Below the pieces are notes generated by a model that was not told the origin of the DNA, made no database searches, and saw nothing but the letters and a program-made list of their open reading frames with translations. The position numbers and the translations under genes were made by a program. Positions 10,401 through 16,582 of a stretch of 32,617 nt of DNA are shown in pieces. The stretch is from the NCBI GenBank assembly GCA_022823225.1, contig JAJDXM010000031.1, forward strand, positions 1-32,617, read 5' to 3'. The number at the start of each line of letters is the position of its first letter. Positions within the stretch are counted from its first letter, which is position 1. This DNA is from Gemmatimonadota bacterium (GTDB lineage Bacteria; Gemmatimonadota; Gemmatimonadetes; Longimicrobiales; Gaopeijiaceae).

Positions 10401-10780
10401 AAGTCCAGAAGCTCGCGCACCGAGGCTCGGCTCGGCCCGGAGAACGGGAGGCGGTCGCGGTCTCGTCTGAGTTTGCGCTCCGCGCCGTCGAGCTCCTCGT
10501 CCGCCAGCCTCTTCTCGTATCGCTCGCCGCGCGGATCGCCGAGGCGGCGCTCCGGCAGCCGGGCGGCGGGCAGCGGCTCGGCTCCGAGCAGGAGGCGCAC
10601 GCCTGCGGCGCGGCGGAGCACGTCAGCCAGCCGGCCGAATCCCCCCGGATTGAAGTATCCCGTCGCAATGGACGCCGAAGGCGGCTCGCGCAGCGTACCG
10701 AGCAGGTGTTCGAGGCGCTCCCGGAGCGCCCGCTCCAGAGTATTGCCATCGAGGTTGTCGACGAACTCCGGGTAACTCAT
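7436..10780 (-). CDS. PLD-like domain plus SNF2-family helicase
   Basis: The 1114-residue protein starts with a phospholipase D-like domain: His144-Gly-Lys146 followed by GSSNFT (Asn162). The Asp of a full HKD motif is replaced (Ser151), as can occur in helicase-associated PLDs. An SNF2/SF2 helicase follows: a Walker A-type DSVGLGKS (Lys275), DEAH at 353-356, LTATP at 384-388, and C-terminal motifs VFSYFGDTVEW and QRHGRIDRIG. Such PLD-helicase proteins are typically encoded with large Eco57I-type methylases in restriction-like loci and are thought to translocate along and possibly cleave DNA. The gene overlaps the upstream methylase-containing ORF by four bases (ATGA), indicating translational coupling. 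It appears full length. I could not match the locus to a named system such as DISARM, which keeps its PLD and SNF2 parts on separate proteins. Confidence 0.82.
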   Translation of the reverse strand: MSYPEFVDNLDGNTLERALRERLEHLLGTLREPPSASIATGYFNPGGFGRLADVLRRAAGVRLLLGAEPLPAARLPERRLGDPRGERYEKRLADEELDGAERKLRRDRDRLPFSGPSRASVRELLDFLDSGKIEVRRYEHRFLHGKAFLFSGKQGVLAGSSNFTLAGLTSNLELNLGQYQPGVVERVEEWFDRLWNDARPYDLAAIYREQFAEHLPYLIYLRALWERYGGELEEEAGDSGRIRLTRFQTDGVFRAKRILDQYNGVLVADSVGLGKSFIAAEIFTEVIERNRQRALLIAPAQLRDGMWRQFRTRYQVGIEVVSFEQLAGDRQLGQGDGSALGSSIGDYSLVVIDEAHGFRNADTKRARALRQLLRGDPPRKVVLLTATPVNNSLWDLYDLLTYFVGHDAVFADRGIPSLKERFRQADKEDPFSLSPDTLFDILDATTVRRTRHFVQRFYPNDNFRLKDGTEVTIRFPDPVVRSRSYDLDEVLPGFFDEFAEVLDSGEGEPKLTMARYWPTRYRREGTPDARETALVGLIRSGLLKRFESSARAFVQTVSRMVAAHDHFVRAVEAGVIPSSDSLAALRETDSDEAWEELLIEGEPVEDDLDTARLVEDVQSDRALLERLRVRASAIRAENDPKLKLLAGELARIAAEAERKGISERDIRNRRKVLVFSYFGDTVEWIAERLRQVVAADRRLARYRGRIAVVRGTDSFDGITRSDAVFGFAPESTEAPPSRSDDKYDILVTTDVLAEGMNLQQCGRIINYDLPWNPMRLVQRHGRIDRIGSPHEKVFLTCVFPDRQLEALLALEERIRRKLAQAAASIGLDQIVIPGAAHTEHVFADDRKQIEALRRGDSSLFERGGEGVHAHSGEEYRQELRKGIERWDDRIRDLAWGVGSGFVGGARTGHVFCARVFDRVFMRFVPLEPDAEIERDTLTCLGILSCTEDTERALPEGFAKGAFDAWKRARRDIYEEWMRATDPATLQPSIRPLFRAAADHVRMHPASGLSVEERDRVADALEAPWGIRQERCLREVFAPDEVGPGELTRRIADVVNELGLQPWRPPEPLDPIEEDEVNLVVWMGVMEADTSTASPHDSIPRSASTPEQIHKEGNK

Positions 10781-13284
10781 TGGTCACCCTGCCACGCCCG
10801 GAAGTGGTGCAGCGTGGCCCTCAGTCGCTCCTCGTGGTCCCAGCCTTCGTGGAACGTCTCGAAGATGTGGACGAGTTGCGACTCGGTGAGGGCGTAGAGG
10901 TGGGCGACCACGGCGTCGAGTTCCCAGATGTGGTCCTGCTTTTCGTCCGGGTCCATCGGACCGCACGCGACGCCGAGTCTTCCGGCCCATTCGGCGAAGC
11001 GGTCGTCTTGCGCCGCGAGTCGTCCGGCAAGAGCGATGACGCGTCCCCGCCGCGGGTTGTCCGGGTCGGGACGAGGTGCGGGGAAAGGGTTGATGACAAA
11101 GTAGGTCGGGTGTGTCTCCACGAATCGCCGTGCATACCAGTCGAGCGGAAGGGAACTCAGTAGGCCAAGCAGGAAAGCTTCATCCCTCTCGTCTCCGCGC
11201 GGGAGGAGGAAAAACGGCGAGTTGTGGACCAGCAAGACCCGTGGCGGCACCAACGCCGCCCGGATTGTGCGACTGTCAGTGGCACGAGTGACATCCCTGA
11301 AAGCGATGCGCGGTCGCAAGCACGGGAGAGTCTCGGGGTCGTCCCTCCACGCCTGATCGAACTCTGCGAACGCCGAGCGCCTGTTCGCACGCTTCCGCTT
11401 GCTCCGGAGACGGCCGAGTACTCGCTCGGGATCCGCCCAAGCGTAGTAGGTCCCCGTGTCCGGGGTCCAAAGGTCGAACGACGCCCCCTTATAGACCGGC
11501 CAGAATCCCTGGGGACACTCGTTCGACTCGATGTCCATCACATGCTTGTCGTTCGTGGCATCCAGTTCCCTATGTGGCCGTGCCCGCCAACCCACCCCGT
11601 CGTTGAGGTCCAGACGCGGGCTCCTGCGCAACTGCGCGAACACCTCCACCGACTCGTCCGACGGCAGAAGCGGGAGGGACGCCGTGTCGTTCCACGCCTC
11701 GACCTCGCGAGCGCAGAACGTCACCGGAGCACGCCGGACACCGGCCCGAAACCGCTTGAGGTTCGCATACGGCCCGTTCAGCCGAAGTTTGGACTCGCGG
11801 CTGTCCTTTGCGCGCGTAATGGCGGTTAGGCCGATGGTGTATTGCGGATGGACGTTCGGGAACACCCACTCGCGGTTGTTCACCAACATCGTCAGATCCA
11901 GCACCTCGGCGCTCGCCAGCAACTCCTTGCGGAATGCCGTGGATCCCTTCGCCGCCAGCGCCGAGCGGGGCAGCACGACGCCGATCCGCCCGCCGTCCGG
12001 CGACACAAGGTCCCAGAACCTCCAGACGAATGCCTTGTAGAGATCGGGGTCGCCCGTCCCCATCCCCGGAAACCCTCCAGCCGTGAGAAGGTGGCGCATT
12101 GAAGCTGCGCCGTCCTTTTCCGCTTCGAGCCGGTCCGCCAGATCCGGGCGCTGGGCCCGATACTGAACCTTCAGCGTCTCCTGCACCCTCTGCGGCCGCG
12201 ACCGCAAACCCGGGAAGTGGCGCGCCCAGAAAGCGTCCTCTTCGACGCGGGGTTTTTCCCACGGCGGATTGCCGAGGATCACGTCGAACCCGTTGCGGCG
12301 GCCAAGGAAGACGTGTGGGAAAGCGAGCGCGAAGTGCAGTACGTCCAGTCCCTTGAGTTCCTCGTGTCCCATATCCATCAACTGGGCTCGGAAGATGTCG
12401 CCCGGGTCGTCCAGAGCCGTCGCCACCCGTCCCTCAGCGATTGCTTCGCGGATGCTGCTGTTCGTCCGCGAGGCCGCCAGGAGCCCGCGCTGGCCGTCCG
12501 CCAGACTCCGCGCCGCCAGCGTCCGCTGGGTGATGAACTGGTTCAATCCCCAGTAGAAGAGGTTGGGGATCCAGAGGCCCCCGATGAAGACGGCGAGCCA
12601 CGGCATCTCGGTGTGGTTCCACGGCAGGACGGTGTGCAGCTTGCCGTCGGCGACCTCGAGGAATCGCTCCACTCCGCCGATCGCCTGGAAGCCGAGCACC
12701 GTCACCACCACCCCGCCCAGCAGCAGCGCCACGCCCTGGATCAGGTCCGACCAGACCACCGCCTTGAGCCCCCCGTAGATCGTGTAGCCGCCGGCGAGGA
12801 TCCCGATCAGCCAGATCCCGGCCACCGTGTCAATCCCGAAGATCGACTCGAGCGCGAGCGCCCCGGAATACAGCACGGTTGCCAGCGCGACGAACACGTA
12901 CGCCGCCATGATGAAGGCGGCCATGAGCGTGCGGGTGCGCAGGTCGTAGCGGAACTCGAGGTACTCCGGGATCGTGTAGATGCCCGCCTGCAGGAAGCGC
13001 GGCAGGAAGAACAGCCCGACCAGCACCAGCGTGACCGCGGCCATCCATTCGTAGCTGGCGATCGCGAGGCCGAGCTCGTATCCGCGGCCCGCCATGCCCA
13101 CGAAGTGCTCCGTCGAGATGTTGGACGCGATCAGCGAGAAGCCGATCAGCCACCAGGGCAGGTTCCGCCCCGCCAGGAAGTAGTCGGTGGCGTCGTGCTT
13201 GCCGCGCGACGCGTACAGCGAGACGCCCACGACGATCGCGAGGAAGCCGATGAAGGCGGCGATGTCGAGGGGCTGGAAGGACAT
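10777..13284 (-). CDS. Chimeric ORF: N-terminal half of SSS-family symporter fused to truncated Eco57I-type DNA methylase
   Basis: From the ATG at 13284 (longer readings use only TTG), residues 1-~270 are a sodium:solute symporter: hydrophobic helices with DYFLAGRNLPWWLIG, ASNISTEHFVGMAG, YTIYGGLKAVVWSDLIQG and FYWGLNQFITQRTLAARS. At about base 12430-12480 the protein switches, in frame, to a soluble Eco57I-like adenine methylase with catalytic motif NPPW (residues 339-342), the helicase-linked KAFVWRFWDLVSPDGGRIG block and a C-terminal target-recognition-like region. Symporters of this family have 11-14 helices; only about half are here. The methylase half begins only ~70 residues before NPPW, so SAM-binding motif I is missing. 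Both halves are therefore incomplete and the methylase is unlikely to be active. The methylase end couples to the PLD-SNF2 gene by an ATGA overlap, so the methylase was once the first gene of that pair. A deletion at the island edge or a misassembly would both explain this. Confidence 0.75.
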   Translation of the reverse strand: MSFQPLDIAAFIGFLAIVVGVSLYASRGKHDATDYFLAGRNLPWWLIGFSLIASNISTEHFVGMAGRGYELGLAIASYEWMAAVTLVLVGLFFLPRFLQAGIYTIPEYLEFRYDLRTRTLMAAFIMAAYVFVALATVLYSGALALESIFGIDTVAGIWLIGILAGGYTIYGGLKAVVWSDLIQGVALLLGGVVVTVLGFQAIGGVERFLEVADGKLHTVLPWNHTEMPWLAVFIGGLWIPNLFYWGLNQFITQRTLAARSLADGQRGLLAASRTNSSIREAIAEGRVATALDDPGDIFRAQLMDMGHEELKGLDVLHFALAFPHVFLGRRNGFDVILGNPPWEKPRVEEDAFWARHFPGLRSRPQRVQETLKVQYRAQRPDLADRLEAEKDGAASMRHLLTAGGFPGMGTGDPDLYKAFVWRFWDLVSPDGGRIGVVLPRSALAAKGSTAFRKELLASAEVLDLTMLVNNREWVFPNVHPQYTIGLTAITRAKDSRESKLRLNGPYANLKRFRAGVRRAPVTFCAREVEAWNDTASLPLLPSDESVEVFAQLRRSPRLDLNDGVGWRARPHRELDATNDKHVMDIESNECPQGFWPVYKGASFDLWTPDTGTYYAWADPERVLGRLRSKRKRANRRSAFAEFDQAWRDDPETLPCLRPRIAFRDVTRATDSRTIRAALVPPRVLLVHNSPFFLLPRGDERDEAFLLGLLSSLPLDWYARRFVETHPTYFVINPFPAPRPDPDNPRRGRVIALAGRLAAQDDRFAEWAGRLGVACGPMDPDEKQDHIWELDAVVAHLYALTESQLVHIFETFHEGWDHEERLRATLHHFRAWQGDQ

Positions 13285-13483
13285 GGCGGCGGGGTTTTGG
13301 TGGGTGGAGGCTGGCGGCAGAGGCAAGCGACGGCGGATGGCAGGATAGCGCCCAGGCGGCGTGGCTACCAGTGCCGGCGAGGGCGAACGGTCCTGGTCTC
13401 GGCAACCCTTCCGCCGTTCCTCGTGTCAGCGGTTCAGTCCACCGTCATTCAAACGACGGACGCTCACTCAAGCCGAACGACGG
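13285..13483. other. Divergent intergenic region, no recognised feature
   Basis: About 200 bp separate the symporter-methylase chimera (minus) from the propeller/sigma unit (plus). Promoters for both directions would be expected here. I see no convincing -35/-10 pair, palindrome or terminator. Confidence 0.3.
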
Positions 13484-14788
13484 ATGCTCATGCCGACCGG
13501 ATTCTCCCGCGACACCCCAGGCCGGGTCCCGACATGGCGGCAACCGGCACGTCCACGACCGACGCGACACCTGCCGCGCGCGATCACCGCGGCCGTGCTG
13601 CTTCTCCTCGGCCTTGGCACGACCGCCTGCCAGGGGGATGCGGGCCAGTCTCTGGCCACCGGCGCAGTGCCGGCGGGTGCGCGCGCGCAGGTCGTCGTCG
13701 AGAACGCGCTCGCGTCAGCCTGGACGACCACTGCCGAATGGACCCTCGAAGAGGATCTGCGGATCCTGGGGCCGCCCGGAGGGTATCTGGGCAACATCGA
13801 CGCAGTCGCCGCCGACTCCCGGGGCAACATCTACATCCTTGACGGCACGACGCAGGAGATCCACGTCTTCGATGCCGGGGGCGGTTACTTGCGGACGCTC
13901 GGCGGACGGGGCCAGGGGCCGGGGGAGTTCCGGGAAGCGCTGGGACCCGCCATCGCGCCCGGAGACACGCTCTGGGTGGCGGACGGACTGGCGCCGCGCT
14001 ATTCGATCTACGGCCCGGACGGTACGTTCATCGGCACGAGGGTCCGCGCCCTGGCCTCAGGCATGCTCACGGAGCGTTGCACGATCGCGCCGGACGGCAG
14101 TTACATGGAGTGGTGGACGCGTTTGCCGAGGGTGGAGATGAGCGAAGACATGAACAACAACGACCTTCGGCATCACTATCCGATCCGGGTATCTCCCGAT
14201 GGAGAGAAGCAGGACACACTGCCGCACCTGGAGTTCACCCGACAGCTGGCCGATCTGCCATCGACGGGCAGCCGGCGGCCGGTCTGGTTCGGACCAACTC
14301 TCAAGAGGGCCCTGGGGTGCAGAGACGATGTCTGGTTCGCGCCCAGCAGCGAGTACCGGGTCTACAGGCGTACGCTGGCCGGCGACACAACCCTGGTTTT
14401 CACGCTGGAAGGAGTCAGGCCGGCGGCCGTCGACGAAGCCGACCGCGACGAGGTGCGCGCCACCTTCGAACGCTACCCCGAACTCGCGTCCGCCACCGCG
14501 TTGATGCGAGACCATCTGCAGGCCCTGCCGGAGCACAAGCCGATCATTGCCGGCCTCTTCCTGGACGGCGACGGCCATGTGTTCGTGGTCCCGGAAACCT
14601 CGCGGGTCGACGCGGGCACGGCCATCGACGTATTCCGCGAAGACGGGGTGTTCCTGGGGCGGGTCGCGGTCCCGGAGGCGGTCAACATCAACCCCGGCAG
14701 GGTCTATGCGACCGGGGACCAACTCCTCTTCGCGGGCGAGGACGAAGCCGGCGCTCCGTATGTGACCCGGCTGAGGATCCGGCGATGA
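13484..14788 (+). CDS. Secreted six-bladed beta-propeller lipoprotein, first gene of the sigma-factor unit
   Basis: I choose the ATG at 13484 (a second lies at 13490) because it places a basic stretch and a hydrophobic segment (ITAAVLLLLGLGTTAC) before a lipobox-like Cys49. The reading frame extends further upstream without a better start. The mature protein carries repeated beta-propeller blade motifs: VAADSRGNIYILDGTTQEIHVFD, then GRGQGPGEFREALG, APGDTLWVADGLAPRYSIYGPDG and FLDGDGHVFVVPE. This is the 6-bladed propeller family common in Bacteroidota and Gemmatimonadota, of unknown biochemical role and probably ligand binding at the cell surface. Its stop overlaps the sigma-factor start (ATGA at 14785-14788), so the two are translationally coupled. 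It could provide the signal-input side of the sigma/anti-sigma pair; that is inference. Confidence 0.75.
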   Translation: MLMPTGFSRDTPGRVPTWRQPARPRPTRHLPRAITAAVLLLLGLGTTACQGDAGQSLATGAVPAGARAQVVVENALASAWTTTAEWTLEEDLRILGPPGGYLGNIDAVAADSRGNIYILDGTTQEIHVFDAGGGYLRTLGGRGQGPGEFREALGPAIAPGDTLWVADGLAPRYSIYGPDGTFIGTRVRALASGMLTERCTIAPDGSYMEWWTRLPRVEMSEDMNNNDLRHHYPIRVSPDGEKQDTLPHLEFTRQLADLPSTGSRRPVWFGPTLKRALGCRDDVWFAPSSEYRVYRRTLAGDTTLVFTLEGVRPAAVDEADRDEVRATFERYPELASATALMRDHLQALPEHKPIIAGLFLDGDGHVFVVPETSRVDAGTAIDVFREDGVFLGRVAVPEAVNINPGRVYATGDQLLFAGEDEAGAPYVTRLRIRR

Positions 14789-15480
14789 CGGTGCCGGCGG
14801 CGGATTCGGTTCACGCAGAGGGCGCCCGTCGGCCGCTTGACCCCCGCGCCGATGCAACCAATGGACACATTGCCGGTGTCATCGGACCGGAGGCGGCGGC
14901 GAGGGCGGAACCGGCGGGTGACCGGAGACACGGCTCGTTGACGGAAACAGAACTCATACAGCGGTTGAAAGACGGAGATCAGTCGGTCGCGCGAACGCTG
15001 TACGAGGCGCATGTCGACCGGATCTTCCGCCTGTGCTACCGCTTCGCGGGCGAGTACGACCTCGCCCAGGATTTCACGCAGGAGACGTTCGTGCAGGCGT
15101 TCACGAAGATCGGGAGCTTCCGGGGCGAAGCGAAGTTCGGCACCTGGATCGCGGCCATCGCGACCAACGTGTCGCTGAACGAGCTTCGCAAGGTCAAGCG
15201 CTTCCGCGACCGGCAGACGGAGCTCGACGAGCAGATGCACGTATCGAGCGCGACTCGCCGGCTGGAGCCCGACCTGCGCGCCGACCTGCACCGCGCCATC
15301 GACGCCCTGCCCGAGCGCTCCCGCACGGTGTTCCTGCTGCACGACGTGGAGGGCTATACCCACGCGGAGATCGGCGCGATCCTGGGAATCCAGATCGGGA
15401 CCTCGAAGTCGCAGCTGTTCCGCGCTCGCAGAAGGCTTCGCAAGGCGCTGGCGGCACATGCGGGGGAGTGGGCGTCGTGA
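14785..15480 (+). CDS. ECF-family RNA polymerase sigma factor
   Basis: From the ATG at 14785 the protein has 231 residues. Residues ~52-231 are a standard ECF sigma factor: region 2 (LYEAHVDRIFRLCYRF, YDLAQDFTQETFVQAF, FRGEAKFGTWIAAIATN) and region 4 (LPERSRTVFLLHDVEGYTHAEIG, then GTSKSQLFRARRRLRKAL). The first ~50 residues are a poorly conserved, Pro/Ala/Arg-rich extension; internal initiation closer to LTETELIQRL cannot be excluded. The start overlaps the stop of the propeller gene by ATGA, and its stop overlaps the following anti-sigma start by GTGA. It would direct transcription of an envelope-related regulon, probably including this unit, and be held inactive by the product of the next gene. 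Confidence 0.92.
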   Translation: MTVPAADSVHAEGARRPLDPRADATNGHIAGVIGPEAAARAEPAGDRRHGSLTETELIQRLKDGDQSVARTLYEAHVDRIFRLCYRFAGEYDLAQDFTQETFVQAFTKIGSFRGEAKFGTWIAAIATNVSLNELRKVKRFRDRQTELDEQMHVSSATRRLEPDLRADLHRAIDALPERSRTVFLLHDVEGYTHAEIGAILGIQIGTSKSQLFRARRRLRKALAAHAGEWAS

Positions 15481-16511
15481 GCGACATGGACCGGTTCGCG
15501 GAGTTTCTCCGGCGCGAGGCCAGGGGGTACAACGAGGCGCGGGGTGCGCCCGTGGAGGTGATGTGGCGGGGGGTTGAGGTGGGGTTGGGGGATGACGCGG
15601 TGGCTGGCGGGAGTGGGGCCGCAGCTGAACGCGTGGCGGACGGGGAGGCCATCGACGCGCTGGGATATAACGAGGCGCCACGCACGCCCCGGGAGGAGAT
15701 GTGGGGGCGGATCGAGGAGTTGACCGCTGGGCGGCGTCGGCCGTGGCGGTGGTCGGCGCGGCGGTGGTCGCAGCGGCGGCAGGTCGCCGGCTGGGCGGCA
15801 GGGCTTGCCGCGGCCGCTTCTCTCGTGCTGGGACTGGCGCTCGGCCGGAACGTGGAGCCATCGCAGCCGGGTGAGGTGGTGGGCGGGCTGCGGGCGCCGG
15901 CTGCCGTCACCGGGGCGGCCGTCGAACCGCCGGGAGCTTCTGTTCCGACAGCGTCAGTCGAGCCGGCGACACCTCCGGCCAGCCATGCCCAGACCGCCGA
16001 GCCGGTCCGATCCACCGACGTGCAGCCCGAAGTCCTCGCGGCCGGGGTTCTCCCCATACCCGCAGCGGCCGCCGATCCGCAGGCCGTCGCGCCAGGGGGC
16101 GAAGGCGAAGTCTCCGGGGTGCGCGTCACCGTCGGCGCGCCCGTGGATCGGCCGGCGGTCTTCACCAGCCCATTCAGCGTGCGCCGGGACGACGAGACCC
16201 TCCGCTACCTCGGCCGGGCCGAAACGCTGCTCACCGCCTTCCGGATCGATCAGCGGACGCCCGTGTCGGAACGGGACCTCGCGATGTGGGCCCGGGACCT
16301 CCTCATCGAAACGCGCATGCGGCTCGACCTGCCGGTGTCCCGCACGCCCGAGGAGAATGCTCTGCTCGAGGACCTGGAACTGATCCTGCACCAGATTTCG
16401 CGCCTGGGCACCGGCGTACGGCACGTCGAATGGCAACTGGCCAGGGAGAGCATGGAGTTGAAAGGCACCTTGCCCCGGTTGCGCGCGGTGAGTTCAACGG
16501 ACGGATTATGA
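15477..16511 (+). CDS. Membrane-spanning anti-sigma factor
   Basis: I take the GTG at 15477 (GTGA overlap with the sigma-factor stop); an ATG follows at 15486. The 344-residue protein has a cytoplasmic N-terminus with two copies of a short motif, GYNEARGAPVEVMWRGVE (residues 18-34) and GYNEAPRTPREEMWGRIE (63-79), a basic Arg/Trp stretch, one transmembrane helix (~103-123, VAGWAAGLAAAASLVLGLALG) and a Pro/Ala-rich periplasmic linker. A C-terminal helical domain follows (YLGRAETLLTAFR, ARDLLIETRMRLDLPVSR, LLEDLELILHQISRL). Gene order and topology make it the cognate anti-sigma. There is no HxxxCxxC ZAS motif, so it is not a zinc-type anti-sigma. The periplasmic domain likely senses an envelope signal. 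Confidence 0.75.
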   Translation: MSDMDRFAEFLRREARGYNEARGAPVEVMWRGVEVGLGDDAVAGGSGAAAERVADGEAIDALGYNEAPRTPREEMWGRIEELTAGRRRPWRWSARRWSQRRQVAGWAAGLAAAASLVLGLALGRNVEPSQPGEVVGGLRAPAAVTGAAVEPPGASVPTASVEPATPPASHAQTAEPVRSTDVQPEVLAAGVLPIPAAAADPQAVAPGGEGEVSGVRVTVGAPVDRPAVFTSPFSVRRDDETLRYLGRAETLLTAFRIDQRTPVSERDLAMWARDLLIETRMRLDLPVSRTPEENALLEDLELILHQISRLGTGVRHVEWQLARESMELKGTLPRLRAVSSTDGL

Positions 16512-16582
16512 TATTGCATGATATATTTTTCCGAACGAGATATATGCTAAACAATATTGCCCATATGCTTGGAGATATGAAA
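16512..16582 (+). promoter_or_regulatory. AT-rich spacer with likely promoter and Shine-Dalgarno
   Basis: This 71-bp spacer is strikingly AT-rich (ATATTGCATGATATATTTTT, then GATATATGCTAAACAATATT) inside GC-rich DNA. That suggests a promoter or an mRNA start region for the HEAT-repeat gene. A TTGCAT at 16514 could be a -35 box, but no well-spaced -10 is evident. GGAG at 16571-16574 lies 8 nt before the ATG at 16583 and decides that start over the nearer ATG at 16577. Confidence 0.4.

Noticed and set aside
9563-10897. Long plus-strand ORF (444 codons)
   Set aside because: It is antisense to the PLD-SNF2 helicase, whose motifs are all intact. It has Arg/Glu/Pro-rich composition without domains, typical of GC-rich shadow frames.
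7436-13284. DISARM system
   Set aside because: SNF2 and PLD are on one protein, and no DrmA, DrmB or MIT-domain helicase is present in the window.
12217-13842. Long plus-strand ORF (541 codons)
   Set aside because: It is antisense to the symporter/methylase chimera and low-complexity in composition; no recognisable domain.
14704-15861. Minus-strand ORF (385 codons)
   Set aside because: Antisense to the sigma factor and anti-sigma genes, Pro/Arg-rich, no domain.
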